Shown here piece after piece: positions 17,960-26,829 of a stretch of DNA of 64,000 nt (positions within the stretch are counted from its first letter, which is position 1; each line of letters begins with the position of its first letter). The position numbers were made by a program, and so were the translations under genes. The DNA is taken from the NCBI RefSeq assembly GCF_024519435.1, contig NZ_JALJRZ010000007.1, positions 1 through 64,000 of the forward strand, given 5' to 3'. The notes below the pieces were generated by a model, which was not told the origin of the DNA, did no database searches, and saw nothing but the letters and a program-made list of their open reading frames with translations. The DNA is from Terrabacter sp. Ter38 (GTDB taxonomy: Bacteria > Actinomycetota > Actinomycetes > Actinomycetales > Dermatophilaceae).

Positions 17960-17992
17960 GCGCCCATCCCATCACAGGATCCCGGGCCGGGC

Positions 17993-18020
17993 TTGCGTTC
18001 ATCGAACATCGTTCTATAAC
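17993..18020 (+). promoter_or_regulatory. Promoter of the MFS gene
   Basis: TTGCGT (17993-17998) and TATAAC (18015-18020) are separated by 16 bases. The predicted start near 18027 falls inside the second operator copy, so repressor binding would block initiation. Confidence 0.6.
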
Positions 18021-18054
18021 ATCGAACAACGTTCGATCGCCGAACGTTGTTCGA
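18004..18054. promoter_or_regulatory. Triple TetR operator
   Basis: Three 11-bp palindromes of form GAAC-N3-GTTC lie at 18004-18014, 18024-18034 and 18042-18052, centres 20 and 18 bp apart. The second and third copies form a perfect inverted repeat with 14-base arms (TCGAACAACGTTCG, 5-base spacer). They cover the promoter spacer, the start site and the leader of the MFS gene. Confidence 0.8.
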
Positions 18055-18070
18055 TGAGAGGAGACGGCCC

Positions 18071-19570
18071 ATGACCGTGACCATGACGCCGAGCCGCACC
18101 TACCCCTCGCTCCGCGCTGCGTGGATCCCGATGCTCGCGCTCTGTCTCGCCTTCTTCGTCGAGATGGTCGACAACACCCTCCTGACGATCGCGCTCCCGA
18201 CGATCGGCCGCGACCTCGGGAGCGGCACCACCGCGCTCCAGTGGGTCACCGGGGCCTACTCGCTGACGTTCGGGGGACTGCTGCTCACCGCCGGCTCGGC
18301 GGCGGACCGGCTCGGCCGACGCCGGGTGCTCCTCTGGGGCCTCGCGGGCTTCGGCGTCATCAGCCTCGGCGTCGCCGCTGTCACGACAACCGGTGAGCTC
18401 ATCGCCCTGCGCGCCGCCCTCGGCGTCGCGGCCGCGGCCATGGCCCCGATCACCAACTCCCTCGTCTTCCGGCTCTTCGACGACCAGGCCCTGCGGATGC
18501 GGGCCATGACCGTCATGATCGTCGTCGGGATGTCGGGCTTCGTCCTCGGTCCGCTGCTCGGGGGCACGGCGCTCGCCCACGTCGGCTGGGAGTGGCTCCT
18601 CCTCGTCAACGCCCCCATCGCCCTCGTGGCCTGGGTCGGCGTGCGGCTGGGGGTCCCGGCCGACCGGCCCGAGGACCTCACCGCCGACCGGCTGGACCTG
18701 CCCGGTGCCCTGCTGAGCATCGCGGCCATCGGACTCGGCTGCTACGCCCTGACCAGCGGCGTCGAGCACGGGTGGACGTCCGCGGCCACGCTCGCGGCCG
18801 TCCTGGGCTCCGCGCTCGCTCTCGTCGCGTTCGTCCGCCACGAGCGCCGTGCCGCCTCGCCGATGCTCGACCTGTCGATCTTCTCGTCCGGGACCGTGCG
18901 CGGGGCCACGCTGGCGCAGGCCGGGACCTCGATCGCGATGGCCGGGGTCATGTTCGGGCTCATCCTGCACTTCCAGTACGCATGGGGCTGGAGCCCTGTT
19001 CGTGCTGGCCTCGCCAACCTCCCGCTCATCATGACGATGGTCCTCGCGACCCCGCTCTCGGAGTGGCTCGTCCGCCGCTTCGGGCACCGGATCGCGTGCC
19101 TCGTCGGCGCGGGCCTGCTCGTCGTCGCGCTCGTCGGGATGGCCTGGGGCGTCGACCGGGGCTACGCGGCCATCGCCGTCGCCATGGTCGTCCTGACCGT
19201 CGGCCTACGCACGGTCATGACGATCTGCGCCGTGGCCCTCGTCGAGGCGATGCCCGCCAACCGCACCTCGATCGGTACCGCGCTCAACGACACGGCCCAG
19301 GAGGTCGGCACGAGCGTCGGCACCGCCGTCGTGGGCACCCTCGTCGCCGTGCTCGTGACGACCACCCTCCCCGCCGGCACGTGGAGTCCGGAGCTCGTCT
19401 CGTCCTTCTTCCACGGTGAGCGGGTGACGTATGCCGTGCTCGCCGTCGTCGTCGGGGTCGTGACCACGTGGGGCGCACTCACCCTCACCGACTCCCGCAG
19501 CGTCGAGGAGCACGACGTGCCGGATGCCCAGGCTGACGTGGTGGGTGCGGGAGCACGACAGACCGCGTAG
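18071..19570 (+). CDS. MFS efflux transporter, DHA2 (EmrB/QacA) type
   Basis: A 499-residue transporter of the 14-helix drug:H+ antiporter group. The first helix carries LCLAFFVEMVDNTLLTIALP, with the acidic residue typical of QacA relatives; motif A appears as AADRLGRRRVLLWG and the family motif C region as GMSGFVLGPLLGG. The ATG at 18071 follows AGGAGA at 18059-18064. TetR-controlled pumps of this type export cationic drugs or antibiotics; the true substrate is unknown. Confidence 0.9.
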   Translation: MTVTMTPSRTYPSLRAAWIPMLALCLAFFVEMVDNTLLTIALPTIGRDLGSGTTALQWVTGAYSLTFGGLLLTAGSAADRLGRRRVLLWGLAGFGVISLGVAAVTTTGELIALRAALGVAAAAMAPITNSLVFRLFDDQALRMRAMTVMIVVGMSGFVLGPLLGGTALAHVGWEWLLLVNAPIALVAWVGVRLGVPADRPEDLTADRLDLPGALLSIAAIGLGCYALTSGVEHGWTSAATLAAVLGSALALVAFVRHERRAASPMLDLSIFSSGTVRGATLAQAGTSIAMAGVMFGLILHFQYAWGWSPVRAGLANLPLIMTMVLATPLSEWLVRRFGHRIACLVGAGLLVVALVGMAWGVDRGYAAIAVAMVVLTVGLRTVMTICAVALVEAMPANRTSIGTALNDTAQEVGTSVGTAVVGTLVAVLVTTTLPAGTWSPELVSSFFHGERVTYAVLAVVVGVVTTWGALTLTDSRSVEEHDVPDAQADVVGAGARQTA

Positions 19571-19646
19571 GCGGCGTCGGCGGCGGAGACGTGGCCGCGG
19601 ACGTCGCGTCGGCGACCGGCCGGACCGGACCCTCCGCCCTCCGCCC

Positions 19647-20735
19647 CTATGCCGTGGGCGTCGCGGGGACCGCGGGCTGCCGGTCGGGGACGTCGGCGAA
19701 CTGCTGCTGGCGGCGTGACGGCTGGTCGAGCCGGAGGCGTCCGCGCAGGCGACCCACGGGGCGCTCGACGAGCACCCACGACAGCCACGAGACGAGCACG
19801 GCGGCCGCGACGAGCAGCAGGTTGCGGGGCGTCGTGTGCTCGCCGAGGAGCCGGCTGTTGATGAACGTCTGGTGCCACAGGTAGAGCGCGTAGCTGATGG
19901 TGCCGAAGAAGACCATGATGCGGGAGCCCACGACGCGCGAGTGACCCGACACGGCGGCATACACGAGCCACACCCCGACCACGGCGTAGACGGCACCGAG
20001 GGGTCGGAAGAGGGGATGGTCCACCTCGAGCCCGCGCCCGGGGAAGGCCGAGACGGCGACCATGACGACGAACGGGATGAGCGGGCTCGTGGCCGGCAGC
20101 TCCCAGCCGCGAGATCGCACGGCGGCCAGTGAGAAGGCGAGCGCCACGCCGAGCAGCAGGGCGAACGCGTTCGTCTCGGTCGAGACGTCGAGGCGGATCT
20201 CGCTGCCGACAGTCCACACCGAGTAGAAGGTCGCGAGGGCGGCGAGGCTGAGGACCACCGCAAGCGCTCGGCTGCGCAGCCAGGTCATGAGGACGATGAA
20301 GATCGCCGGCCAGACGACGTAGAACTGCTCCTCGACCGAGAGCGACCAGAGATGGTTGAGCACCCCGAGGTCCGTCCCGGCGACGCGCACCCAGTTGCCG
20401 ACGTAGAAGAGCGACGCGAGCGCCGCCGTCGGGTAGGTCGAGAGCCGTTCGTCCCCGGTCGCCCAGAGCAGCACGGGAGCGAGCAGCAGCAGCAGCACGA
20501 GGGCGGGCAGCAGGCGCAGCGCGCGCCGTCCCCAGAAGCGCCACAGGCTGACGGATCCCCAGCGGTCCCACTCCCTGATGAGCAGGCTCGTGATGAGGTA
20601 GCCCGACAGGACGAAGAAGAGCGTCACGCCGGACAGCCCACCCCAGCGGACCGGTAGTCCGGAGTGGGCAGCGAGGACGAGGAGGATCGCGAGACCTCGG
20701 ACCCCGTCGAGGTCGCGGTTGCGGAAGTGCTGCAC
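19647..20735 (-). CDS. OafA/YrhL-like membrane acyltransferase
   Basis: A 362-residue integral membrane protein of the acyltransferase-3 family, which acetylates or otherwise acylates cell-surface glycans. The catalytic His lies in [36 protein letters not shown] follows; about ten helices are predicted. The C-terminus is a Gln/Arg-rich cytoplasmic tail. The GTG at 20735 is chosen over a more upstream start because TAGGCT lies seven bases before it (leaderless pattern) and the motif spacing is normal. Confidence 0.85.
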   Translation of the reverse strand: MQHFRNRDLDGVRGLAILLVLAAHSGLPVRWGGLSGVTLFFVLSGYLITSLLIREWDRWGSVSLWRFWGRRALRLLPALVLLLLLAPVLLWATGDERLSTYPTAALASLFYVGNWVRVAGTDLGVLNHLWSLSVEEQFYVVWPAIFIVLMTWLRSRALAVVLSLAALATFYSVWTVGSEIRLDVSTETNAFALLLGVALAFSLAAVRSRGWELPATSPLIPFVVMVAVSAFPGRGLEVDHPLFRPLGAVYAVVGVWLVYAAVSGHSRVVGSRIMVFFGTISYALYLWHQTFINSRLLGEHTTPRNLLLVAAAVLVSWLSWVLVERPVGRLRGRLRLDQPSRRQQQFADVPDRQPAVPATPTA

Positions 20736-20742
20736 GGCGAAG

Positions 20743-20748
20743 AGCCTA
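20743..20748 (-). promoter_or_regulatory. Leaderless -10 (TAGGCT) of the acyltransferase gene
   Basis: Read on the minus strand, TAGGCT is followed by seven bases and the GTG start at 20735. It is back-to-back with the TAGGAT box of aspS 14 bases away. Confidence 0.5.
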
Positions 20749-20761
20749 GGCGCAGGCGGTC

Positions 20762-20767
20762 TAGGAT
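20762..20767 (+). promoter_or_regulatory. -10 box (TAGGAT) upstream of aspS
   Basis: TAGGAT predicts a start near 20774 and a leader of about 125 nt before the GTG at 20899. The leader holds a tandem CACCACCTCGC pair and a small hairpin just before the ribosome binding site; no known riboswitch was recognised. Confidence 0.4.
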
Positions 20768-20898
20768 TGGTCCTCGGTGCCCACGGCCGACCAGCTGCCG
20801 GGCACCTGCGCACGACCTGCGCTCACCACCTCGCGCACCACCTCGCTCAGCCCCGGCGGCCCTCGGGCCGCGGGAACCACGTCCCGGAAGGACCCTCC

Positions 20899-22728
20899 GT
20901 GCTCCGCACTCACGAGGCCGGCACTCTCCGCGCCGACCACGCAGGCCAGACCGTCACCCTCACCGGTTGGGTGGCGCGGCGTCGAGACCACGGCGGGGTC
21001 GCCTTCCTCGACCTGCGCGACGCCTCGGGTGTGGCCCAGGTCGTCGCTCGTGACGAGGTGCTCGCCCAGGGCGGTGCCCACGACGTGCGCAACGAGTTCT
21101 GCGTCAAGGTCACCGGTGAGGTGCGCGAGCGTCCGGAGGGCAACGCCAACCCCGACCTGCCCACCGGCGACATCGAGGTCATCGTCAGCGAGCTCGAGGT
21201 GCTCAACCCGGCCGCCCCGCTGCCGTTCCAGATCGACGAGCGCGTCACCGTCGGCGAGGAGGCGCGCCTCAAGCACCGCTACCTCGACCTGCGCCGACCC
21301 GGTGCCAGCTCGGCGGGCGCCGCGATCCGACTGCGCTCCAAGGTCAACGCCGCCGCGCGCGCCGTGCTCGGCGCCCGCGACTTCGTCGAGATCGAGACGC
21401 CGACCCTGACCCGCTCCACGCCCGAGGGCGCCCGTGACTTCCTCGTGCCCGCGCGCCTCGCGCCCGGTTCGTGGTACGCCCTGCCGCAGAGCCCCCAGCT
21501 GTTCAAGCAGCTGCTCATGGTGGCCGGCATGGAGCGCTACTACCAGATCGCCCGCTGCTACCGCGACGAGGACTTCCGTGCCGACCGCCAGCCGGAGTTC
21601 ACCCAGCTCGACATCGAGATGAGCTTCGTCGAGCAGGACGACATCATCGAGCTCGGCGAGTCGATCGTGCAGGCGCTCTGGCGCCTCATCGGCGTCGAGC
21701 TCGAGGCCCCGTTCCAGCGGATGACCTACGCCGACGCGATGGCCCGCTACGGCTCCGACAAGCCCGACCTGCGCTTCGGCAACGAGCTCGTCGAGTGCAC
21801 CGCCTACTTCGCCGACACCACCTTCCGCGTCTTCCAGGCCGACTACGTCGGTGCGGTCGTCATGCCCGGTGGTGCGAGCCAGCCGCGCAAGCAGCTCGAC
21901 GCCTGGCAGGAGTGGGCCAAGCAGCGCGGCGCCCGTGGCCTCGCCTACGTCCTCGTCCAGCAGGACGGCGAGCTCGGCGGCCCGGTCGCAAAGAACCTCA
22001 CCGACGCCGAGCGCGCCGGCCTCGCCGAGCACGTCGGCGCCCAACCGGGGGACTGCATCTTCTTCGCCGCCGGTGCGGCCAAGCCGTCCCGTGCGCTGCT
22101 CGGCGCCGCCCGTCTCGAGATCGGGCGGCGCTGCGAGCTCATCGACGAGGACGCGTGGAGCTTCCTCTGGGTCGTCGACGCCCCGCTCTTCGAGCCGGCG
22201 GCCGACGCCGTCGCCTCCGGCGACGTCGCGGTGGGTGCCGGTGCGTGGACGGCCGTCCACCACGCCTTCACCTCGCCCAAGCCCGAGTTCCTCGACACCT
22301 TCGACACCGACCCGGGGCCGGCGCTCGCCTACGCCTACGACATCGTCTGCAACGGCAACGAGATCGGCGGCGGCTCGATCCGTATCCACCGCCGCGACGT
22401 GCAGGAGCGCGTCTTCGCTGTCATGGGCCTGTCGGAGCAGGACGCCCGGGAGAAGTTCGGCTTCCTCCTGGACGCGTTCGCCTTCGGTGCCCCGCCGCAC
22501 GGCGGCATCGCGTTCGGCTGGGACCGCATCGTCTCCCTGCTCGCCCACACCGACTCGATCCGCGACGTCATCGCGTTCCCGAAGTCCGGTGGCGGCTACG
22601 ACCCACTGACCGCGGCGCCGGCCCCGATCACGCCCGCCCAGCGCAAGGAGGCCGGCGTGGACGCGACGCCCGCGGCCTCTGCGCCGGCCACGCAGGGTGC
22701 CCCCGAGGTCAACCCGAAGCAGAGCTGA
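20899..22728 (+). CDS. aspS: Aspartyl-tRNA synthetase
   Basis: A class II synthetase of 609 residues. An N-terminal OB-fold ([23 protein letters not shown]) binds the anticodon; class II motif 2 is seen in [18 protein letters not shown] and motif 3 in [10 protein letters not shown]; a bacterial GAD insertion lies between them. The GTG at 20899 follows GGAAGGA. Whether it also charges tRNA-Asn (non-discriminating type) cannot be read here. A Pro/Ala-rich tail of about 35 residues ends the protein. Confidence 0.95.
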   Translation: MLRTHEAGTLRADHAGQTVTLTGWVARRRDHGGVAFLDLRDASGVAQVVARDEVLAQGGAHDVRNEFCVKVTGEVRERPEGNANPDLPTGDIEVIVSELEVLNPAAPLPFQIDERVTVGEEARLKHRYLDLRRPGASSAGAAIRLRSKVNAAARAVLGARDFVEIETPTLTRSTPEGARDFLVPARLAPGSWYALPQSPQLFKQLLMVAGMERYYQIARCYRDEDFRADRQPEFTQLDIEMSFVEQDDIIELGESIVQALWRLIGVELEAPFQRMTYADAMARYGSDKPDLRFGNELVECTAYFADTTFRVFQADYVGAVVMPGGASQPRKQLDAWQEWAKQRGARGLAYVLVQQDGELGGPVAKNLTDAERAGLAEHVGAQPGDCIFFAAGAAKPSRALLGAARLEIGRRCELIDEDAWSFLWVVDAPLFEPAADAVASGDVAVGAGAWTAVHHAFTSPKPEFLDTFDTDPGPALAYAYDIVCNGNEIGGGSIRIHRRDVQERVFAVMGLSEQDAREKFGFLLDAFAFGAPPHGGIAFGWDRIVSLLAHTDSIRDVIAFPKSGGGYDPLTAAPAPITPAQRKEAGVDATPAASAPATQGAPEVNPKQS

Positions 22729-22760
22729 GCCGGGAGGCGGCCCTCCGCCGCCGACCGAGG

Positions 22761-22799
22761 ACGTATGCCGCCCACCCGACCCGGGCGGGCGGCATACGT
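22761..22799. terminator. Terminator after aspS, arms made of the GTATGCCG word
   Basis: ACGTATGCCGCCC pairs perfectly with GGGCGGCATACGT, extendable to 18 bp with one mismatch and a three-base loop. Each arm contains one copy of the overrepresented word GTATGCCG. Confidence 0.8.
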
Positions 22800-22885
22800 T
22801 CTCGTCGGCCGGGGTCACCGACGAGGCCACGCACGACGAAGGCCCGCGCGACCCGGACCGGCGGCGGCTCCGGCAGGATGGGGAC

Positions 22886-23350
22886 GTGGCGGAGCAGATC
22901 ACGCGTGCACCGGACGACGTGCTCGTCCACCTCCGTCGCGCCCGCGACCTCGCCGACCGTGAGTACGCCGTACCCCTCGACCTCGACCGGCTCGCCGCGG
23001 CGGCCGGCCTCTCGAAGTACCACTTCCTCCGGCTCTTCCGCGCGACGTACGGCGTGACGCCGGCCGCGTACGTCTCGGCCCGCCGCATCGAGCGCGCCCA
23101 GGACCTGCTCCGCGCCACGAACCTCACCGTCACCGAGGTGTGCCACACGGTCGGCTTCTCGAGCCTCGGCTCGTTCAGCAGCCGGTTCCGCACGGTCGTG
23201 GGGGAGAGCCCCACCGAGTACCAGGCGAGGTACGCCGCGACCGGAGCGCCGCACATCCCGGGCTGCGTCCTGTTCATGTGGGGCCTGGCGGAGAGCGCGC
23301 CCGCAGGGTCCGCAACCCAGGAGAAGCACGAGGTGGCGGACCCGTCCTAG
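22886..23350 (+). CDS. AraC family regulator (short)
   Basis: A 154-residue AraC-type protein consisting of little more than the DNA-binding domain: HTH 1 in LDLDRLAAAAGLSKYHFLRL, HTH 2 in TVTEVCHTVGFSSLGSFSSR followed by GESPTEYQAR. The C-terminal 35 residues include GCVLFMWGLAES and have no clear domain. CAGGAT lies six bases before the GTG, so the mRNA may be leaderless. It ends in TAG, which starts the -10 of the following VOC gene; the two are probably a regulator and enzyme pair. Confidence 0.88.
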   Translation: MAEQITRAPDDVLVHLRRARDLADREYAVPLDLDRLAAAAGLSKYHFLRLFRATYGVTPAAYVSARRIERAQDLLRATNLTVTEVCHTVGFSSLGSFSSRFRTVVGESPTEYQARYAATGAPHIPGCVLFMWGLAESAPAGSATQEKHEVADPS

Positions 23351-23353
23351 CGT
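23348..23353 (+). promoter_or_regulatory. Leaderless -10 (TAGCGT) of the VOC gene fused to the AraC stop
   Basis: TAGCGT begins with the TAG stop of the AraC gene and is followed by six bases and the ATG at 23360. Confidence 0.5.
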
Positions 23354-23359
23354 GGTCAC

Positions 23360-23794
23360 ATGATCACCAACATCTCCATCGTCAGTGTCTTCGTGAAGGA
23401 CATCGACGAGTCCAAGCGCTTCTACGTCGACGTCCTCGGGTTCGAGGAGAAGGACGACATCACCCTCGGCGACGGCTACCGCTGGTGCACCGTCGTGCAC
23501 CCGAGCCAGCCGGAGCTGCAGGTCAGCCTCGCCATCCCCGGCCCGCCCTTCCCGGACGAGCTCGTCACCGCGATGAAGCGGGCACAGGACGCCGGCGGAC
23601 TCAACGGTCTGGGCCTCACCGTCGACGACTGCGAGCAGACGTATGCCGACCTGTCGGCCAAGGGCGTCGAGTTCCTCCAGCCCCCGTCGGCCCGTCCGTA
23701 CGGCACCGAGGCGGTCTGCCGCGACAACTCGGGCAACTGGGTCGTGCTCGTGGAGCCGGCCGACCGGACCGTCACCGCGGCCGACTTCGCCTGA
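23360..23794 (+). CDS. VOC (glyoxalase/dioxygenase superfamily) protein
   Basis: A 144-residue VOC-fold protein. It opens with NISIVSVFVKDIDESKRFY and FYVDVLGFEEKDD, the first beta-alpha-beta half, and ends with YGTEAVCRDNSGNWVVLVEP, the second. Proteins of this size act as glyoxalases, bleomycin or fosfomycin resistance proteins, or unknown metal enzymes; the family member cannot be named. An upstream AraC gene of similar context is often found with such genes and may control it. Confidence 0.85.
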   Translation: MITNISIVSVFVKDIDESKRFYVDVLGFEEKDDITLGDGYRWCTVVHPSQPELQVSLAIPGPPFPDELVTAMKRAQDAGGLNGLGLTVDDCEQTYADLSAKGVEFLQPPSARPYGTEAVCRDNSGNWVVLVEPADRTVTAADFA

Positions 23795-23819
23795 CGCCGC
23801 AGCGCGGTGCGCCGCCCGG

Positions 23820-24584
23820 TCAGCGGTCGATGACGACCGGGCGGCTCGACCAGGCGCACAGCCGGTCGTAGCCGAGCGACAGGTAGAGCCCTCGGGCGAC
23901 GACGTTGTGGGAGTACATCCCGAGGGTGCAGACGCCCGTCTCGGCGACGGCCAGCCGGGTCACGGCGCCGACGATCGTGCGGCCGAGCCCCTGCCCCCGC
24001 AGGCGCGTGTCGACGGCGACGGACGACAGGTGCGGCGCACCGGCCCGGGTGGCGCCCCAGGCGGCCACCGCGCAGAGGGAACCGTCGACGTCCTCCACGG
24101 CGAACCACCGCTCGCCGTGGCCGGGCTCGGTGTCGGCCGTGGGGGAGTGGGCCTCGAGGAAGGCCCGCACCTCGTCGGCGCGCGCGACGCCGTCGATGAC
24201 GACCACCCTTTCGTGCGACGGGTGCTCGGCGGGAGCGGTAGTCGTGTGGAACCACTCCCAGTCGCCGCCGTCCATGACCCGGTAGCGCTCCCGGAGGTGT
24301 GGCTCGAGGTGCTGCGGCACACTGACGGAGAAGGCGCGACGGTCGGGCGAGACGGTCGCCGCGATCTCCGGCAGGTGGTCGAGGAGTGCTGTCACGCCGT
24401 CGTCTCCACCGAGCACGTTGATGGTGCGTCGCACGGCCTTGCGGGTCCGCTGGAAGGCGACGGCGTCGGCCGCGCCCCACCACGTCGCGGCGAGGTCGTC
24501 CGTGACCTCCCACCGCACGAAGGGATGGCCGCCGGTCGCGTCCAGCAGACCGTCGAGCCCGTGCGCCGCGACGACGGCGTTCAC
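23820..24584 (-). CDS. GNAT family N-acetyltransferase
   Basis: A 254-residue protein. The C-terminal part is a GNAT domain: LSSVAVDTRLRGQGLGRTIV is the acetyl-CoA pyrophosphate loop (R-x-x-G-x-G/A), followed by LGMYSHNVVARGLYLSLGY, resembling the FR47 type. The N-terminal 130 residues have no recognised domain. The GTG start at 24584 overlaps the MMPL stop as GTGA, so the two genes are one transcript. Substrate unknown. Confidence 0.82.
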   Translation of the reverse strand: MNAVVAAHGLDGLLDATGGHPFVRWEVTDDLAATWWGAADAVAFQRTRKAVRRTINVLGGDDGVTALLDHLPEIAATVSPDRRAFSVSVPQHLEPHLRERYRVMDGGDWEWFHTTTAPAEHPSHERVVVIDGVARADEVRAFLEAHSPTADTEPGHGERWFAVEDVDGSLCAVAAWGATRAGAPHLSSVAVDTRLRGQGLGRTIVGAVTRLAVAETGVCTLGMYSHNVVARGLYLSLGYDRLCAWSSRPVVIDR

Positions 24585-26812
24585 TCCGTGATCCCGAAGC
24601 GCTCGTGGAGGCGACGCAACGGCGCAGGCGCCCACCAGTTCCACCGGCCGAGCACCGTCATCGTCGCAGGGACGAGCAACATCCGCACGAGGGTCGCGTC
24701 GATGAGGACGGCGGCCACGAGGGCGACACCCATCTCCTTGATGATGAGGATGTCACCGGCGACGAAGCCGGCGAAGACGATGCAGATGAGCAGGGCGGCC
24801 GAGGTGATGATGCGACCGGTGCGCTGCAGGCCGAGCGACACGGCGCGGTCGTTCTCGTGACCCTCACGATGGAACTCCACGATGCGCGAGAGCAGGAACA
24901 CCTCGTAGTCCATCGACAGGCCGAAGCCGAACGCGAGGACGAGGAAGGGCACGATCGACTCCACCGCCCCGACCGAGGAGAAGTTGAGCAGCCCCTCGAG
25001 GTGCCCTTCCTGGAAGATCCAGACGACGACCCCGAGCGCGGCGCCGAGGGAGAGGACATTGAGCAGCAGCGCCTTGACCGGGATGACGAGCGAGCCCGTC
25101 ATGAGGAAGAGCAGGACGAGCGTGCCGAGCACGACGAGCCCCACGGCATACGGAGCGCGGGCGGCCATGGAGTCGAGGAAGTCGATCTGCGCGGCCGCCT
25201 GCCCCGTGGTCAGCGTCTCGAAGGGCGCGGGTGTCGCGCGGATCCTCGCCACGAGCTCCTGCGCCTCGTCGGAGGTCGGCTCCCCGGCGACACGGATGTC
25301 GACCTTGTGGTCGGTCGTTCCGAGAGGGGTCACCGCAAGCGACTCGACGCCGGGGTCGTCGCGGAACTGGTCGGCCCAGCTCGTCACGGCGGACGTGTCG
25401 GACGAGCGCGCGACGACCGTGACCTCCGGGGCCGACAGAGCGGGGTAGTCGCGGGCGAGCTGCTCGAAGAAGACCCGCTGGGGGGCGTCGACCGGCAGCA
25501 GCTGGGTGCCGGACGAGGTGAGCCGCATCGACAGAGTCGGCAGCGCCAGCACGACCAGCACCGTGACGACGGTGATGATGACGGCGACGGGCCGTCGCTG
25601 CACCCCCGCGGCCAGCCGGGAGAAGACCCCGGTGTCCGACGTGGGCGCCGCCGACGTGCGGGCCAGGCGCCTGGCGCCGATGACGCAGAGCGCCGGAACG
25701 AGCGTGATCGCGACGATCATCGCCACGAGCACGACACTCACGCCCGCCACGCCGATGGCCCGCATGATCGAGGCCTCGAAGAGGAGCAGGCCCGACAGTG
25801 CGATGGCGACGATGAGCGCGGAGAACAGGACGGTGCGTCCCGCCGTCGCGACCGTGCGCTCGGCGGCGCGGGACACCTCCTCGGGCGAGGGGGTCCGGTG
25901 CTCGCGGCTCGCCAGCTCCTCACGGAAGCGGCTCACGGTGAGCAGGCCGTAGTCGATGGAGAGGCCGAGGCCGAGGAGCGTCACGATGTTGACGACGGTG
26001 GCGTCGAGCTCGACGACGTGCGAGAACGCGAAGAGCGAGAGGAGGGCGCCGCCGATCGACACGAAGGCCCCCACGATCGGCATGCCGGCCGCGATGAATC
26101 CGGCGAACACGAAGAACATGACGATGAAGGTCAACGGCAGGGCGATGCCCTCCCCGCGGATGAGGTCGCGCTCGACGGTGGTCGTGATGGCCGTGATGAT
26201 CTTGCTCGGACTACCCACACTGCCCTGGGCGTTCATCGCCGTCGGCACCTCGAGGAGCGCCTTCTCGGCGGCCGCCTCGGCCTCGTCCTGCGCCTTCTTG
26301 CCGAGACCCGGCTCGAAGTCCACGACGGTGACGAAGCCGCCGGCCGCCGGGGTGCCGCCCTTCAGCAGCGGTGCCACGGTCGGGTCCGTGAGCCCGCCCG
26401 GGGCGAGCAGGGGCGAACGCACCTGCCTGACGCCCGGCACCTGCGTCACGCCCTTCGTCGCGGCGGCACCGTCGGCGACGACGGTGGCGTCGGTGAGGTC
26501 GGCTCCCGTGACCTGCATCGTCAGGGTCTCGAGCGCCGGTTGCGCCTGCTCGATGATCTGACGTGCCTCGGTCGACTCCGAGTCGACGGTGGGAGCACCG
26601 GAGTGGAGCCGGTTGAAGAGCGACTCGCCGGTGACGCCTCCGACCGCCACGGCGAAGCAGGCGATGGTGATGAGGACCCAGGCGATCACCCACCGTCCGG
26701 GATGGCGCGCGATGAGCCTGCCGAGCCGCGCCATCCGCGTGACCTTCGCATCGGATGCGGCCCGCGTGTCGGTCGCGTCGGGGGCCGTCGGCCCGGAAGA
26801 GGGGTTCCGCAC
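24581..26812 (-). CDS. MMPL family RND transporter
   Basis: A 743-residue RND-type membrane protein with two repeats, each one helix, a large extracytoplasmic loop and five or six helices. Phrases seen: FGLSMDYEVFLLSRIVE in the second half and LGLSIDYGLLTVSRFREE in the first, the paired GxSxDY motifs that carry the proton-relay aspartates. MMPL proteins export lipids, siderophores or drugs across the inner membrane. The GTG at 26812 is used because earlier starts would run into the rarA gene; the promoter regions of the two genes overlap. Confidence 0.87.
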   Translation of the reverse strand: MRNPSSGPTAPDATDTRAASDAKVTRMARLGRLIARHPGRWVIAWVLITIACFAVAVGGVTGESLFNRLHSGAPTVDSESTEARQIIEQAQPALETLTMQVTGADLTDATVVADGAAATKGVTQVPGVRQVRSPLLAPGGLTDPTVAPLLKGGTPAAGGFVTVVDFEPGLGKKAQDEAEAAAEKALLEVPTAMNAQGSVGSPSKIITAITTTVERDLIRGEGIALPLTFIVMFFVFAGFIAAGMPIVGAFVSIGGALLSLFAFSHVVELDATVVNIVTLLGLGLSIDYGLLTVSRFREELASREHRTPSPEEVSRAAERTVATAGRTVLFSALIVAIALSGLLLFEASIMRAIGVAGVSVVLVAMIVAITLVPALCVIGARRLARTSAAPTSDTGVFSRLAAGVQRRPVAVIITVVTVLVVLALPTLSMRLTSSGTQLLPVDAPQRVFFEQLARDYPALSAPEVTVVARSSDTSAVTSWADQFRDDPGVESLAVTPLGTTDHKVDIRVAGEPTSDEAQELVARIRATPAPFETLTTGQAAAQIDFLDSMAARAPYAVGLVVLGTLVLLFLMTGSLVIPVKALLLNVLSLGAALGVVVWIFQEGHLEGLLNFSSVGAVESIVPFLVLAFGFGLSMDYEVFLLSRIVEFHREGHENDRAVSLGLQRTGRIITSAALLICIVFAGFVAGDILIIKEMGVALVAAVLIDATLVRMLLVPATMTVLGRWNWWAPAPLRRLHERFGITE

Positions 26813-26817
26813 GTGGA

Positions 26818-26823
26818 TAGCCT
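26818..26823 (+). promoter_or_regulatory. Leaderless -10 (TAGCCT) of rarA
   Basis: TAGCCT lies six bases before the GTG at 26830. The start codon of the divergent MMPL gene is only 17 bases away, so both promoters must overlap. Confidence 0.5.
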
Positions 26824-26829
26824 TCCACA

